Shown here: positions 1-6,563 of the stretch, in pieces
Numbering within the stretch: the stretch's first letter is position 1
Layout of the letters: each line of letters begins with the position of its first letter
Source: a bacterium
GTDB taxonomy: Bacteria; Verrucomicrobiota; Verrucomicrobiia; Limisphaerales; UBA11358
Assembly (NCBI GenBank): GCA_021781185.1
Contig: JAJXXI010000615.1
Location: 1-10,129, forward strand
Length of the DNA: 10,129 bases
Reading direction: 5' to 3'
Made by a program: the position numbers and the translations under genes
The notes under the pieces: model-generated
Databases searched by the model: none
What the model was told of the DNA's origin: nothing
What the model saw: only the letters and a program-made list of their open reading frames with translations

Positions 1-1853
1 GCGCCATCCTTGATTGCGCCACGCTCGGCATCCAGGAGGGCGACCGCATTGGCTTGGTCGGCCGCAATGGCGCGGGCAAGACGACATTTCTCAAACTGCT
101 CGCCGGACTGATATCGCCGGACAGCGGCGTGGTGGCGCGGCAACGCGATCTCGTGGTGAGCTATCTGCCGCAGGATTTCATGCTCGATGCCACGAAGAAT
201 GTTTATGAAAACATCCGCGACGGCGCGCAGCATGTGCTGAATCTGATCACGGAGTTTGAATCGCTGCCGCACGACTCGAAGCGGCATGAGGAACTGGAGC
301 GGCGCATCATGGTGCTGGACGGTTGGACGGTGGACCGGCGCATCGAGGTCGCGATGTCGCATCTGAACTGTCCGGCCGGCGACCGGCGCGTGGAGTCGCT
401 TTCCGGCGGTGAGAAGCGGCGCGTGGCCATGGCCCGGGCGATTGTGTCGCAGCCTGATTTCCTGATGCTGGACGAGCCCACAAATCATCTCGACCCGGAA
501 TCCATCGAGTGGGTGGCGGAGTTTCTGGAGAATTTCACCGGCGCATTTCTGGTGGTGACGCATGACCGCTATTTCCTCGACCGCGTGGCCTCCACCATTC
601 TGGAGCTGTGCAACGGGAAGTTTTTTTCGCACAACGGCAATTACACGGATTATCTGCTGGCCAAGGCGGAGCGGCAGGAAGCGGATGCGGTGATTGAGCA
701 CAAGCGCCAGATGTTCCTGAAGAAGGAACTGGCCTGGGTGCGCCAGGGGCCGCGCGCGCAACGCAGCAAACAGAAGGACCGCTTTGAGCGTTACTACGAC
801 GAGGCGGCGAAGGACGGTCCGGTGATCGAGGAGGACATGGAACTGGTCATCCCGCCGCCGCCGCAATTGGGCAACCGCACAGTGGAGGTGTCCGGGTTGG
901 GCATGGAACTGGCCGGGAAAAGATTGTTTTCCGATTTCAATTTCACTTTCGAGAACGGCCGCCGTATCGGCGTCTGCGGGCGGAACGGCCTGGGCAAAAC
1001 CACGCTGCTGAAAATTCTCATCGGCCAGCTCGCGCCGACGGAGGGCACGGTAAAGATCGGCCAGCTCACGAAATTTAATTATGTGGACCAAGGCCGGCTT
1101 CAGCTCAACGAGGACCGCACCGTGCTGGACGAGGCGTCCGACGGCACGGAATTCGTCATCTGGGGCGACGCCAAAATTTCGGTGCGCTCGTATCTCAAGC
1201 GGTTTTTGTTTGCCGATGACCGCATTCTGACGCAGGTGCGGAAGCTTTCCGGCGGCGAGCGCAGCCGGCTGCTGCTGGCGAAGATTCTCAAGTGCGGCGG
1301 CAATTTCCTCATTTTGGACGAGCCGACGAACGATCTGGATCTGCCGACGTTGCGCGTGCTGGAGGAGGCGCTGGTGGCGTTTCCGGGCGTGACGTGCGTG
1401 GTGAGCCATGACCGCTATTTTTTGAACCGCGTCTGCACGGACATTCTTGCGTTCGAGGGCGACGGCAAAATTCATCACAGCGTCGGCGATTACGATTATT
1501 ACCTGGAGAAGAAACGAAAAGCAGAAGCGGCCGCCGCCCGTCAGAGCGCGGCCATTTTAGCGACGAACAAGGCGGTGGTGGAAGCCGCCAAAACCACCGC
1601 CCCAAAAGCGAAGTCGCGCAAACTCTCGTTCAAGGAAACGCGGGAGCTGGAAGGCATGGAGGCCCAAATTCACGCGGTGGAGGCCGAGGTGGCGCGCATC
1701 GAAGGCTTGTTCGCCGACGCCGAATTTTTCCGCAAACACGCGATGAAGGCGAACCAACTCACGTCCGAACTTGAAGCGGCGAAGGAAAAGGTGCCGCAAC
1801 TTTACGCACGCTGGGAGGAATTGGAAGCCATCAAGTCCGCCGCCGGCCAATAG
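1..1853 (+). CDS. uup: ABC-F family ATPase, Uup type (5' end cut by window edge)
   Basis: Cytoplasmic ABC-F ATPase with two fused nucleotide-binding domains and no membrane segments. The family acts on ribosomes; Uup is linked to ribosome function and to precise transposon excision/DNA intermediates. Seen: the frame is open from base 3, giving 616 visible residues. Domain 1 has a Walker A GRNGAGKTT (60-86), signature LSGGE (399-413) and Walker B/catalytic FLMLDE (459-476). A charged interdomain linker follows (about 660-830). Domain 2 has GRNGLGKTT (978-1004), LSGGE (1245-1259) and FLILDE (1305-1322). An Ala/Lys-rich stretch leads to a C-terminal coiled coil (about 1614-1840) beginning LSFKETRELE, which is the Uup hallmark and separates it from EttA. 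E. coli Uup has about 35 residues before GRNGAGK; here 19 are visible, so about 16 are missing. TTG at 54 is an internal codon, not the start. The gene converges on the minus-strand operon. ABC-F is very secure; Uup subtype is likely. Confidence 0.93.
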   Translation, partial: AILDCATLGIQEGDRIGLVGRNGAGKTTFLKLLAGLISPDSGVVARQRDLVVSYLPQDFMLDATKNVYENIRDGAQHVLNLITEFESLPHDSKRHEELERRIMVLDGWTVDRRIEVAMSHLNCPAGDRRVESLSGGEKRRVAMARAIVSQPDFLMLDEPTNHLDPESIEWVAEFLENFTGAFLVVTHDRYFLDRVASTILELCNGKFFSHNGNYTDYLLAKAERQEADAVIEHKRQMFLKKELAWVRQGPRAQRSKQKDRFERYYDEAAKDGPVIEEDMELVIPPPPQLGNRTVEVSGLGMELAGKRLFSDFNFTFENGRRIGVCGRNGLGKTTLLKILIGQLAPTEGTVKIGQLTKFNYVDQGRLQLNEDRTVLDEASDGTEFVIWGDAKISVRSYLKRFLFADDRILTQVRKLSGGERSRLLLAKILKCGGNFLILDEPTNDLDLPTLRVLEEALVAFPGVTCVVSHDRYFLNRVCTDILAFEGDGKIHHSVGDYDYYLEKKRKAEAAAARQSAAILATNKAVVEAAKTTAPKAKSRKLSFKETRELEGMEAQIHAVEAEVARIEGLFADAEFFRKHAMKANQLTSELEAAKEKVPQLYARWEELEAIKSAAGQ

Positions 1854-1885
1854 TGCGATGCAACTGGTTTCGCGGCCGTCTGTTG

Positions 1886-1905
1886 GAGGACGTGGTGTCA
1901 TCCTC
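1886..1905. other. Inverted repeat in the convergent gap, possible weak terminator
   Basis: The 86 bases between the two convergent genes contain GAGGA (1886-1890) and TCCTC (1901-1905). In minus-strand RNA the stem extends to 7 pairs (one G-U) with a 6-base loop; in plus-strand RNA only 5 pairs form before a mismatch. Neither strand has a proper U tract downstream (only GCTTTG on the plus side). It may help end either transcript but is not a convincing intrinsic terminator. Nothing else is seen in the gap. Confidence 0.25.
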
Positions 1906-1939
1906 GCTTTGAATCCGGGCGCGGGCCAGACCGGGGCGG

Positions 1940-2809
1940 TCAGTTTCCGCCGTAGTTGGACGCCGTGGAGCCGGTGGCGTGACGCAGCCACGATTTGAGG
2001 ATGAGCGCGAGCTTGTGCGGCTTGCTCAACTTCAGCGGCGCAGGACCAAAGACATCAAATTTCCCACGCTCCAGCTTTTGCAGCAGCCGCCAGTAAACCG
2101 AACCCATCAATTCGGCGGCGACCATTGATCGGCGGTCTTCCGGCGGCAGGGTTTTCCGGGCCAGTTCATAAAAGCTTTTGGCGCGGGCGGCCACGCTGCC
2201 GGCGAGGGCGTAATATCGCTCCGAATACCGGCCCTGCAAAATGTCCGCCTCGCTGACCCGGAATTTCTCCAGCTCGCTGGCCGGCAGATAAATCCGGCCG
2301 CGCGCGGCGTCGTTCTTCACGTCGCGCAGGATGTTTGTAAGCTGAAGCGCCTTGCCTAGGTAGATGGCATAGTCGCGACAGGCGGCGTTCTGGTAGCCGA
2401 AAATTTCGATGCTCAACAGGCCGACGGCCGAGGCGACGCGGTAACAATAGAGTTCAAGCTGATCGTAGTTGTCATAGCGCAGCGTGGTCAGGTCGGTTTC
2501 GCAGCCCTTGATGATTTCATCGAACAGCGCGAAGGGCAGCTTGAACTGCTGGATGACGGGCTGAAATTCCTGGTTGAGCACAAACTTCGGCACCTGATTT
2601 TCACAGGCCCGGCGGAGGTCGTCGCGCCAGGCGGCGAGTTGGTCCCGGCGCTGGGAGGTGGAAACGGCATCTTCATCGGCCACGTCATCCACCGCCCGGC
2701 AGAACGCGTAGAGGGCGGACATGGCGTCGCGTTTCTCGCGGGGCAGGAGAATGAACGCCAGCGCGAGATTGGAGGCGCTTTTTTTGGTGAGCGCGCGACT
2801 GTGCTGCAT
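1940..2809 (-). CDS. hpnD: Squalene/phytoene synthase family protein, HpnD-like (presqualene diphosphate synthase)
   Basis: Prenyl-diphosphate condensing enzyme. HpnD joins two farnesyl diphosphates into presqualene diphosphate, the first step of the HpnC/D/E route to squalene and hopanoids, at the inner face of the membrane. Seen: 289 residues, the usual family length. The first Asp-rich motif is DDVAD (41-45) in CRAVDDVADE. The family segment YCYRVASAVGLL lies at 121-132. The second Asp motif D163-x3-D167 is within LQLTNILRDVKNDAARGRIY (155-174). The wording of both motifs resembles HpnD more than HpnC or plant-type phytoene synthase. ATG at 2809 is chosen because the family N-terminus starts there and it lies 2 bases after the upstream stop; GTG at 2815, overlapping that stop as GTGA, is an alternative. 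The frame stays open to 3016, but that extension reads through the upstream gene and looks non-homologous. It is last in the operon; HpnC, HpnE and hopene cyclase are not in the window. Family secure, HpnD subtype moderately so. Confidence 0.85.
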   Translation of the reverse strand: MQHSRALTKKSASNLALAFILLPREKRDAMSALYAFCRAVDDVADEDAVSTSQRRDQLAAWRDDLRRACENQVPKFVLNQEFQPVIQQFKLPFALFDEIIKGCETDLTTLRYDNYDQLELYCYRVASAVGLLSIEIFGYQNAACRDYAIYLGKALQLTNILRDVKNDAARGRIYLPASELEKFRVSEADILQGRYSERYYALAGSVAARAKSFYELARKTLPPEDRRSMVAAELMGSVYWRLLQKLERGKFDVFGPAPLKLSKPHKLALILKSWLRHATGSTASNYGGN

Positions 2810-2811
2810 GG

Positions 2812-3057
2812 TCACAACCCCGGAGGCGGTTCGCCGGGTTTCCGCTTGGGCGGCAGGCCGCCGGTCTGGGCAAGGGTGGGATTGATATGGTGATGCCGGC
2901 GTTGTTTCCGGCGCCGGGGTCTCTTGTTGCCGGATTTGCGGAGGACAAACAGCCAGACGATGAAGCAGGTGATGCCAAAGCCGATGGCCAGCAAGATGGC
3001 CACAAATATAAGCCACTGCACCGATTCATTGTTGGAGTTCATCGAGAAGGAGTTCAT
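2812..3057 (-). CDS. Small single-pass membrane protein with basic, proline-rich tail
   Basis: I do not recognise a named family. The 81 residues contain a short polar N-terminus (1-12), one strongly hydrophobic segment (about 15-39, ending VWLFVLRK), a very basic juxtamembrane stretch (40-57, containing RPRRRKQRR and HHH), and a Pro/Gly-rich end with NPTLAQTGGLPPKRK. By the positive-inside rule the tail should face the cytoplasm. Reality is supported by the ATGA overlap with the upstream regulator stop (3054-3057) and by the next gene starting 2 bases after this stop, leaving little room for another reading of the region. No clear ribosome-binding site is seen, consistent with translational coupling. 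Met6 is an alternative start. Its position between a sigma-54 response regulator and an isoprenoid synthase suggests a small envelope partner of one of them, but that is inference only. Confidence 0.75.
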   Translation of the reverse strand: MNSFSMNSNNESVQWLIFVAILLAIGFGITCFIVWLFVLRKSGNKRPRRRKQRRHHHINPTLAQTGGLPPKRKPGEPPPGL

Positions 3058-4448
3058 GAGTCAATATCGCCAGTGGCAGTTTTCATGTTTAAACGCTGCA
3101 TCCGGTAGCGCAAAGAATGCCGGGTAAGTTTAAGCTGGACGGCCGCACGTGTCAGGCTAAAACCATTCTGTTCCAGCGCGGACTGGATCAATTCCCGTTC
3201 GATCCGTTCCAGCGCCGCCTCGATCGGTTCATCCGGGCTGGCCAGCACCGCGCCTTTTTGCAGCCGCTGTTCCCCGCCGAAATCCGGCAGGCTGGACGCC
3301 TGGATTTCCCGGGTGGTTTCCAAAATCAACGCGCGCTCCACCACGTTCCGCAGTTCGCGGACGTTTCCGGGCCAGTGATGGGCGAGCAACCGCTGATGGG
3401 CGGCGGGCGTGAAGGTGCTGATGTTCTTGTTCAGAATCGCGCGGTAAACTTTCAGGAAATGCTCCGCCAGCAGGCGGATGTCATCGCCGCGGTCACGCAG
3501 CGGCGGCAGGTTGAACTGCACCACGTTCAGGCGGTGGAACAGGTCTTCGCGGAACTCGCCGGCGCTGATGGCCTGCATGAGGTTGCGATTGGTCGCCGCG
3601 ACCAGCCGCACATTCACGCGCAGCTCCTCGGTCCCGCCAACACGGGTAAACGAGCCGTCCTCCAGAAACCGCAGCAGTTTCGCCTGCAAGGCCCGGCCCA
3701 TGTCCGCAATTTCATCGAGGAAAATCGTGCCGCCATCCGCCTCCTCCACGCGCCCGGTCTTTTGTTTCAAGGCGCCGGTGAACGCGCCTTTCTCATGGCC
3801 GAACAATTCGCTTTCCAGCAGTGTTTCGGGAATGGCCGCGCAGTTGATGCGCACGTAATTCTCATTGCGCCGTCCGCCCAGGCTGTGCAGCGCCCCGGCG
3901 ACCAGTTCCTTGCCGGTGCCGCTTTCTCCGAGAATGAGGGCGCGGGCATCCGTCGCCGCGACCGTGCGGATGAGCTGGCGCAGCTCGCGCATTTTTGCGG
4001 ATTCGCCCACAATCTGTTCCAGCGTGCAAACCTCCCGGGCCCGGGAGCGCAGCGTGGCGTTTTCGCGGAGCAGGCGGTGGCGTTCCGCACACCGGGCGAC
4101 GGAGTGAAACAATTCCTCCGGCTCGAAGGGCTTGGAAAGATAATCCATCGCGCCGGCTTTGATGGCTTCCACCGCCAGCTTTGGCGTGGCAAACGCGGTG
4201 ATCATCAAGGTCGGCAGGTCGGGCCACTGATGGCGGATCCTGGCCAGAAATTCATAGCCGGTCATGCCGCCGAGCCGGGCATCGGTGATGACCATGAAAA
4301 ACTCCTCCTTCGCCAGCAGCGCGAGTCCTTCCTCGGCGGATTCCGCCGTGCGCACGGCATAGCCTTCGTCGCCCAGCATGGTCTGGAGCGATCGGCGCAT
4401 GTTCTTCTCGTCGTCCACGACGAGCACTGGTGGCAGGGGCACGCTCAT
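3054..4448 (-). CDS. Sigma-54-dependent two-component response regulator, NtrC family
   Basis: Cytoplasmic transcription activator that, once phosphorylated, hydrolyses ATP to open sigma-54 promoters. Seen: 464 residues in three domains. Receiver (about 6-120): acidic pocket D12/D13, phosphoacceptor D56 in ITDARLGGM, T84 and K106 in SKPF, all present. AAA+ domain (about 145-375): Walker A GESGTGKE (174-181), the sigma-54-contacting GAFTGA loop (221-226) intact, Walker B GGTIFLDE (239-246), and the conserved segment REDLFHRLNV. Fis-type helix-turn-helix (about 416-458) ending TRHSLRYRMQRLNM. All catalytic parts are present, so it should be functional. Its ATG overlaps the TGA of the histidine kinase gene (4445-4448), so the kinase is almost surely its partner, and its own stop overlaps the next start. 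Target promoters are unknown; I see no convincing -24/-12 site in the window. Family is certain; I give no gene symbol because NtrC, AtoC, ZraR and similar names cannot be told apart here. Confidence 0.95.
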   Translation of the reverse strand: MSVPLPPVLVVDDEKNMRRSLQTMLGDEGYAVRTAESAEEGLALLAKEEFFMVITDARLGGMTGYEFLARIRHQWPDLPTLMITAFATPKLAVEAIKAGAMDYLSKPFEPEELFHSVARCAERHRLLRENATLRSRAREVCTLEQIVGESAKMRELRQLIRTVAATDARALILGESGTGKELVAGALHSLGGRRNENYVRINCAAIPETLLESELFGHEKGAFTGALKQKTGRVEEADGGTIFLDEIADMGRALQAKLLRFLEDGSFTRVGGTEELRVNVRLVAATNRNLMQAISAGEFREDLFHRLNVVQFNLPPLRDRGDDIRLLAEHFLKVYRAILNKNISTFTPAAHQRLLAHHWPGNVRELRNVVERALILETTREIQASSLPDFGGEQRLQKGAVLASPDEPIEAALERIERELIQSALEQNGFSLTRAAVQLKLTRHSLRYRMQRLNMKTATGDIDS

Positions 4449-5944
4449 TTGGTGAATGGTTTCGGCATCGCTTTGGCGGGCAAGGTTACCGTGAATTTCG
4501 CCCCTTTTCCAAGCGCGGAATCCACGCGGACGGTGCCGCCGTAAAGTTCGGCATTGTGTTTGACGATGGCCAGACCAAGGCCCGTGCCCCTTTCCTTGGT
4601 GGTGAAATACGCCTCGAACACGCGTTCCAACCGTTCCGGCGGAATGCCCGGCCCGTCGTCGCTCACGGCAATTTGCACCGCATGATCCGGCAAACAGTTT
4701 GCCGTGACCGCCACGTTCCCTTTGTCGCCGAGCACCTCGCGGGCGTTTTGCAGCAGGTTGAGCAGAATTTCCGAAAGATGAGCGCGTTGCATCAACAGCG
4801 GCGGGAAATGGGCGGCGAACTGCTTGCGCACCATGATGCCCGTGGGCACCGCCGCCGGGAAAACCTGTTCCACCGCGGCATTGATCTTTTCCACCACGTC
4901 CAGTTTTTCCACGCGGCCCTCGCTCAACTGGGCGTAGCCCATGATCTGTGTGATCACGCGGTCGGCCCGGGCGACCTCCTCGCGGATGATGTCCACCTGT
5001 TGCGCCGCCGCCGAGCCGGCACCGGCCAACGAGCGTTGCAACGAGTAGGCGGCATTATTGATCACCGCCAGCGGATTCTTGATCTGGTGGGCGAATTCGG
5101 CGGCCAGCCGGCCGGCGGAACGCAATTGGTTTTCCCGCGTGGCGAATTCCAATGATTCGATCGCCGCGCGCCGCTGCCGCTCCAGCAACACCTGCGCGCC
5201 ATAACAGCAGACCGTCAGCAGCCACAACAGCGACAGGCGCAACAGCAACAGTTCGGTCGGCACCTCCTCGGCGGAACCGGTATCGTTGCTGTTGGTTTTC
5301 CAGACGGCATTTTGGGAGCGGGGCGGGATTTCCGTTTCCCGCTTTTCCCGCGTAAACTGGTTGGTCTCGCGGAAGCCTACCGGGTTGCGCCCTGGAACAA
5401 CAATGATGGCGGTGTCGTTTTGCCCGAGATACGGCAGGGACACGACGGCCGCCAGGTATAACAGGCTTAAAATGCCGTTGAGCACCATCTGCGGCATCGC
5501 CAAGGGAATGCTCAGGGCGTTCAGCACGATCAGGCCGGGAAGGATCCAGAAGACGATGCTGTCAAAACCGCCGGTCACGATCACCAGTCCGGTCACGAAT
5601 AATCCATCCAGCAATCCCATCGTAAACGCCAGCCATTGGAACAGTTCCGGCGGCAGTCGCCGCCAGTTGAAGAAAATAATCGCGCCGACAATGTTGCACG
5701 CGAGATAGACTAAAAAATAGTTTTGCAGGACTTCCTGCACCACCGACCAGGTCGTTGGCATGTCATAATCCCAGCCCGACTGATAAAGGTAATAGAGGAC
5801 CACCAGCAACACGCCCACCTTGGCCGGCAGCACCACGTCGCGCTGGATCGCCACGATGCGCTCCGCCTGCCGCACCGGTTCCGGACTGTCCGCCGCGAGC
5901 AGCCGCAGCAGTTTTTTAAATGGTTCCCAATCGAAGAATTTCAT
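4445..5944 (-). CDS. Membrane-bound sensor histidine kinase, NtrB-like
   Basis: Sensor kinase paired with the downstream NtrC-type regulator. Seen: 499 residues. The N-terminal half is hydrophobic with about six membrane segments (roughly 42-55, 75-92, 104-124, 128-146, 153-172, 231-250). A hydrophilic loop of about 58 residues (173-230) separates the last two. The cytoplasmic DHp domain has the phospho-accepting H286 in FAHQIKNPLA. The ATPase domain has the N box NLLQNAREV (396-404), G1 DDGPGIP (429-435), a short F box (VFEAYFTT) and G2 GTGLGLAI (453-460). No PAS, GAF or HAMP domain is apparent. ATG at 5944 is preferred: MKFFDW begins there, a GGTGG lies about 4 bases upstream, and it sits 23 bases after the previous stop; the frame stays open to 6037 but that would overlap the upstream gene by 70 bases. 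The signal sensed is unknown; the multipass region or the loop probably detects it. Confidence 0.93.
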   Translation of the reverse strand: MKFFDWEPFKKLLRLLAADSPEPVRQAERIVAIQRDVVLPAKVGVLLVVLYYLYQSGWDYDMPTTWSVVQEVLQNYFLVYLACNIVGAIIFFNWRRLPPELFQWLAFTMGLLDGLFVTGLVIVTGGFDSIVFWILPGLIVLNALSIPLAMPQMVLNGILSLLYLAAVVSLPYLGQNDTAIIVVPGRNPVGFRETNQFTREKRETEIPPRSQNAVWKTNSNDTGSAEEVPTELLLLRLSLLWLLTVCCYGAQVLLERQRRAAIESLEFATRENQLRSAGRLAAEFAHQIKNPLAVINNAAYSLQRSLAGAGSAAAQQVDIIREEVARADRVITQIMGYAQLSEGRVEKLDVVEKINAAVEQVFPAAVPTGIMVRKQFAAHFPPLLMQRAHLSEILLNLLQNAREVLGDKGNVAVTANCLPDHAVQIAVSDDGPGIPPERLERVFEAYFTTKERGTGLGLAIVKHNAELYGGTVRVDSALGKGAKFTVTLPAKAMPKPFTK

Positions 5945-5967
5945 GGGCCACCGCAGTCTTTGCCGCC

Positions 5968-6510
5968 CTACAATGCCAGGATGCGGGCGGCGATTTTTTC
6001 CACCGGCCACAAACGGCCAATTCCCTCGTAGCCGCAAGAGAGCAGGCCTTCATCCGGCCCGATGAACTCCGCGCCGCGCGCCTGCAACGTTTGCACATTC
6101 GCCTGCGTGGCGGGATGCAGCCACATCTTGCCGTTCATGGCGGGCGCGAGCAGTATTTTTGCCCGGGGGTTCAGCGCCAACGCGATGCAAGTCAGCGCGT
6201 CATCCGCCAGGCCATGGGCCATTTTCGCGATGACATTCGCCGTCGCCGGCGCAATGACCAGCAAATCCGCCGCATCCGCCAGTTCGATGTGGGCCGGCTT
6301 CCAACCCTCGTCCTCGTCGTAAAGATCCGTGACGACGGGATTGCGCGTGAGCGTTTTGAAGGGCACCGGCGTGATGAAGCGCCGGGCGTCCGCCGTCATC
6401 ACCACGCGCACGTCGCACTTGGCCTTGGTGAGCAGGCTCGCCAAATCCGCCGCCTTGTGCGCGGCAATCGAACCCGTCACGCCGAGAATGATTTTTTTGG
6501 CAACACTCAT
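5968..6510 (-). CDS. coaC: Phosphopantothenoylcysteine decarboxylase, CoaC domain only
   Basis: FMN-dependent cytoplasmic enzyme that decarboxylates 4'-phosphopantothenoylcysteine to 4'-phosphopantetheine in coenzyme A synthesis. Seen: 180 residues with the HFCD-flavoprotein signatures. These are GVTGSIAAHKAADL near the N-terminus, the catalytic His74 in PAHIEL followed by ADLLVIAPATANVIAK (81-96), the substrate-binding PAMNGKMW (123-130, N126), and the active-site cysteine C159 in GLLSCGYEGIGRL. These fit CoaC/Dfp rather than UbiX, whose P-loop region differs. Most bacteria fuse this to the CoaB ligase (about 400 residues in total). Here the protein stops right after the CoaC core and a histidine kinase begins 23 bases later, so CoaB must lie elsewhere. 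It follows gmk by 53 bases, where many genomes carry rpoZ; none fits here. AGGA lies only 1 base before the ATG, too close to be a normal ribosome-binding site. Confidence 0.9.
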   Translation of the reverse strand: MSVAKKIILGVTGSIAAHKAADLASLLTKAKCDVRVVMTADARRFITPVPFKTLTRNPVVTDLYDEDEGWKPAHIELADAADLLVIAPATANVIAKMAHGLADDALTCIALALNPRAKILLAPAMNGKMWLHPATQANVQTLQARGAEFIGPDEGLLSCGYEGIGRLWPVEKIAARILAL

Positions 6511-6563
6511 GTCCTGACTTTAATCGAAAATGTCCGCTGCTCAAATCGCTAACTTCCGGGCGG

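Noticed and set aside
54..56. TTG at 54 as the start of the ABC-F gene
   Set aside because: The same frame is open to the window edge and reads ILDCATLGIQEGDRIG, the normal ABC-F segment just before Walker A.
2810..3016. Extended start for the HpnD-like gene at 3016
   Set aside because: It would add 69 residues overlapping almost all of the small membrane-protein gene; family N-termini match the start at 2809.
3117..4544. Very long open plus-strand frame (475 codons) opposite the response regulator
   Set aside because: It is the antisense of a complete, motif-perfect NtrC-family gene in GC-rich DNA, and its translation shows no domain pattern.
5945..6037. Extended start for the histidine kinase at 6037
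   Set aside because: It would overlap coaC by about 70 bases and add a Pro/Arg-rich segment with no family match; ATG 5944 has a GGTGG upstream.
4430..6552. Several plus-strand frames of 100-240 codons opposite the kinase and coaC genes
   Set aside because: All lie antisense to genes with complete catalytic motifs and have no recognisable homology or initiation signals.
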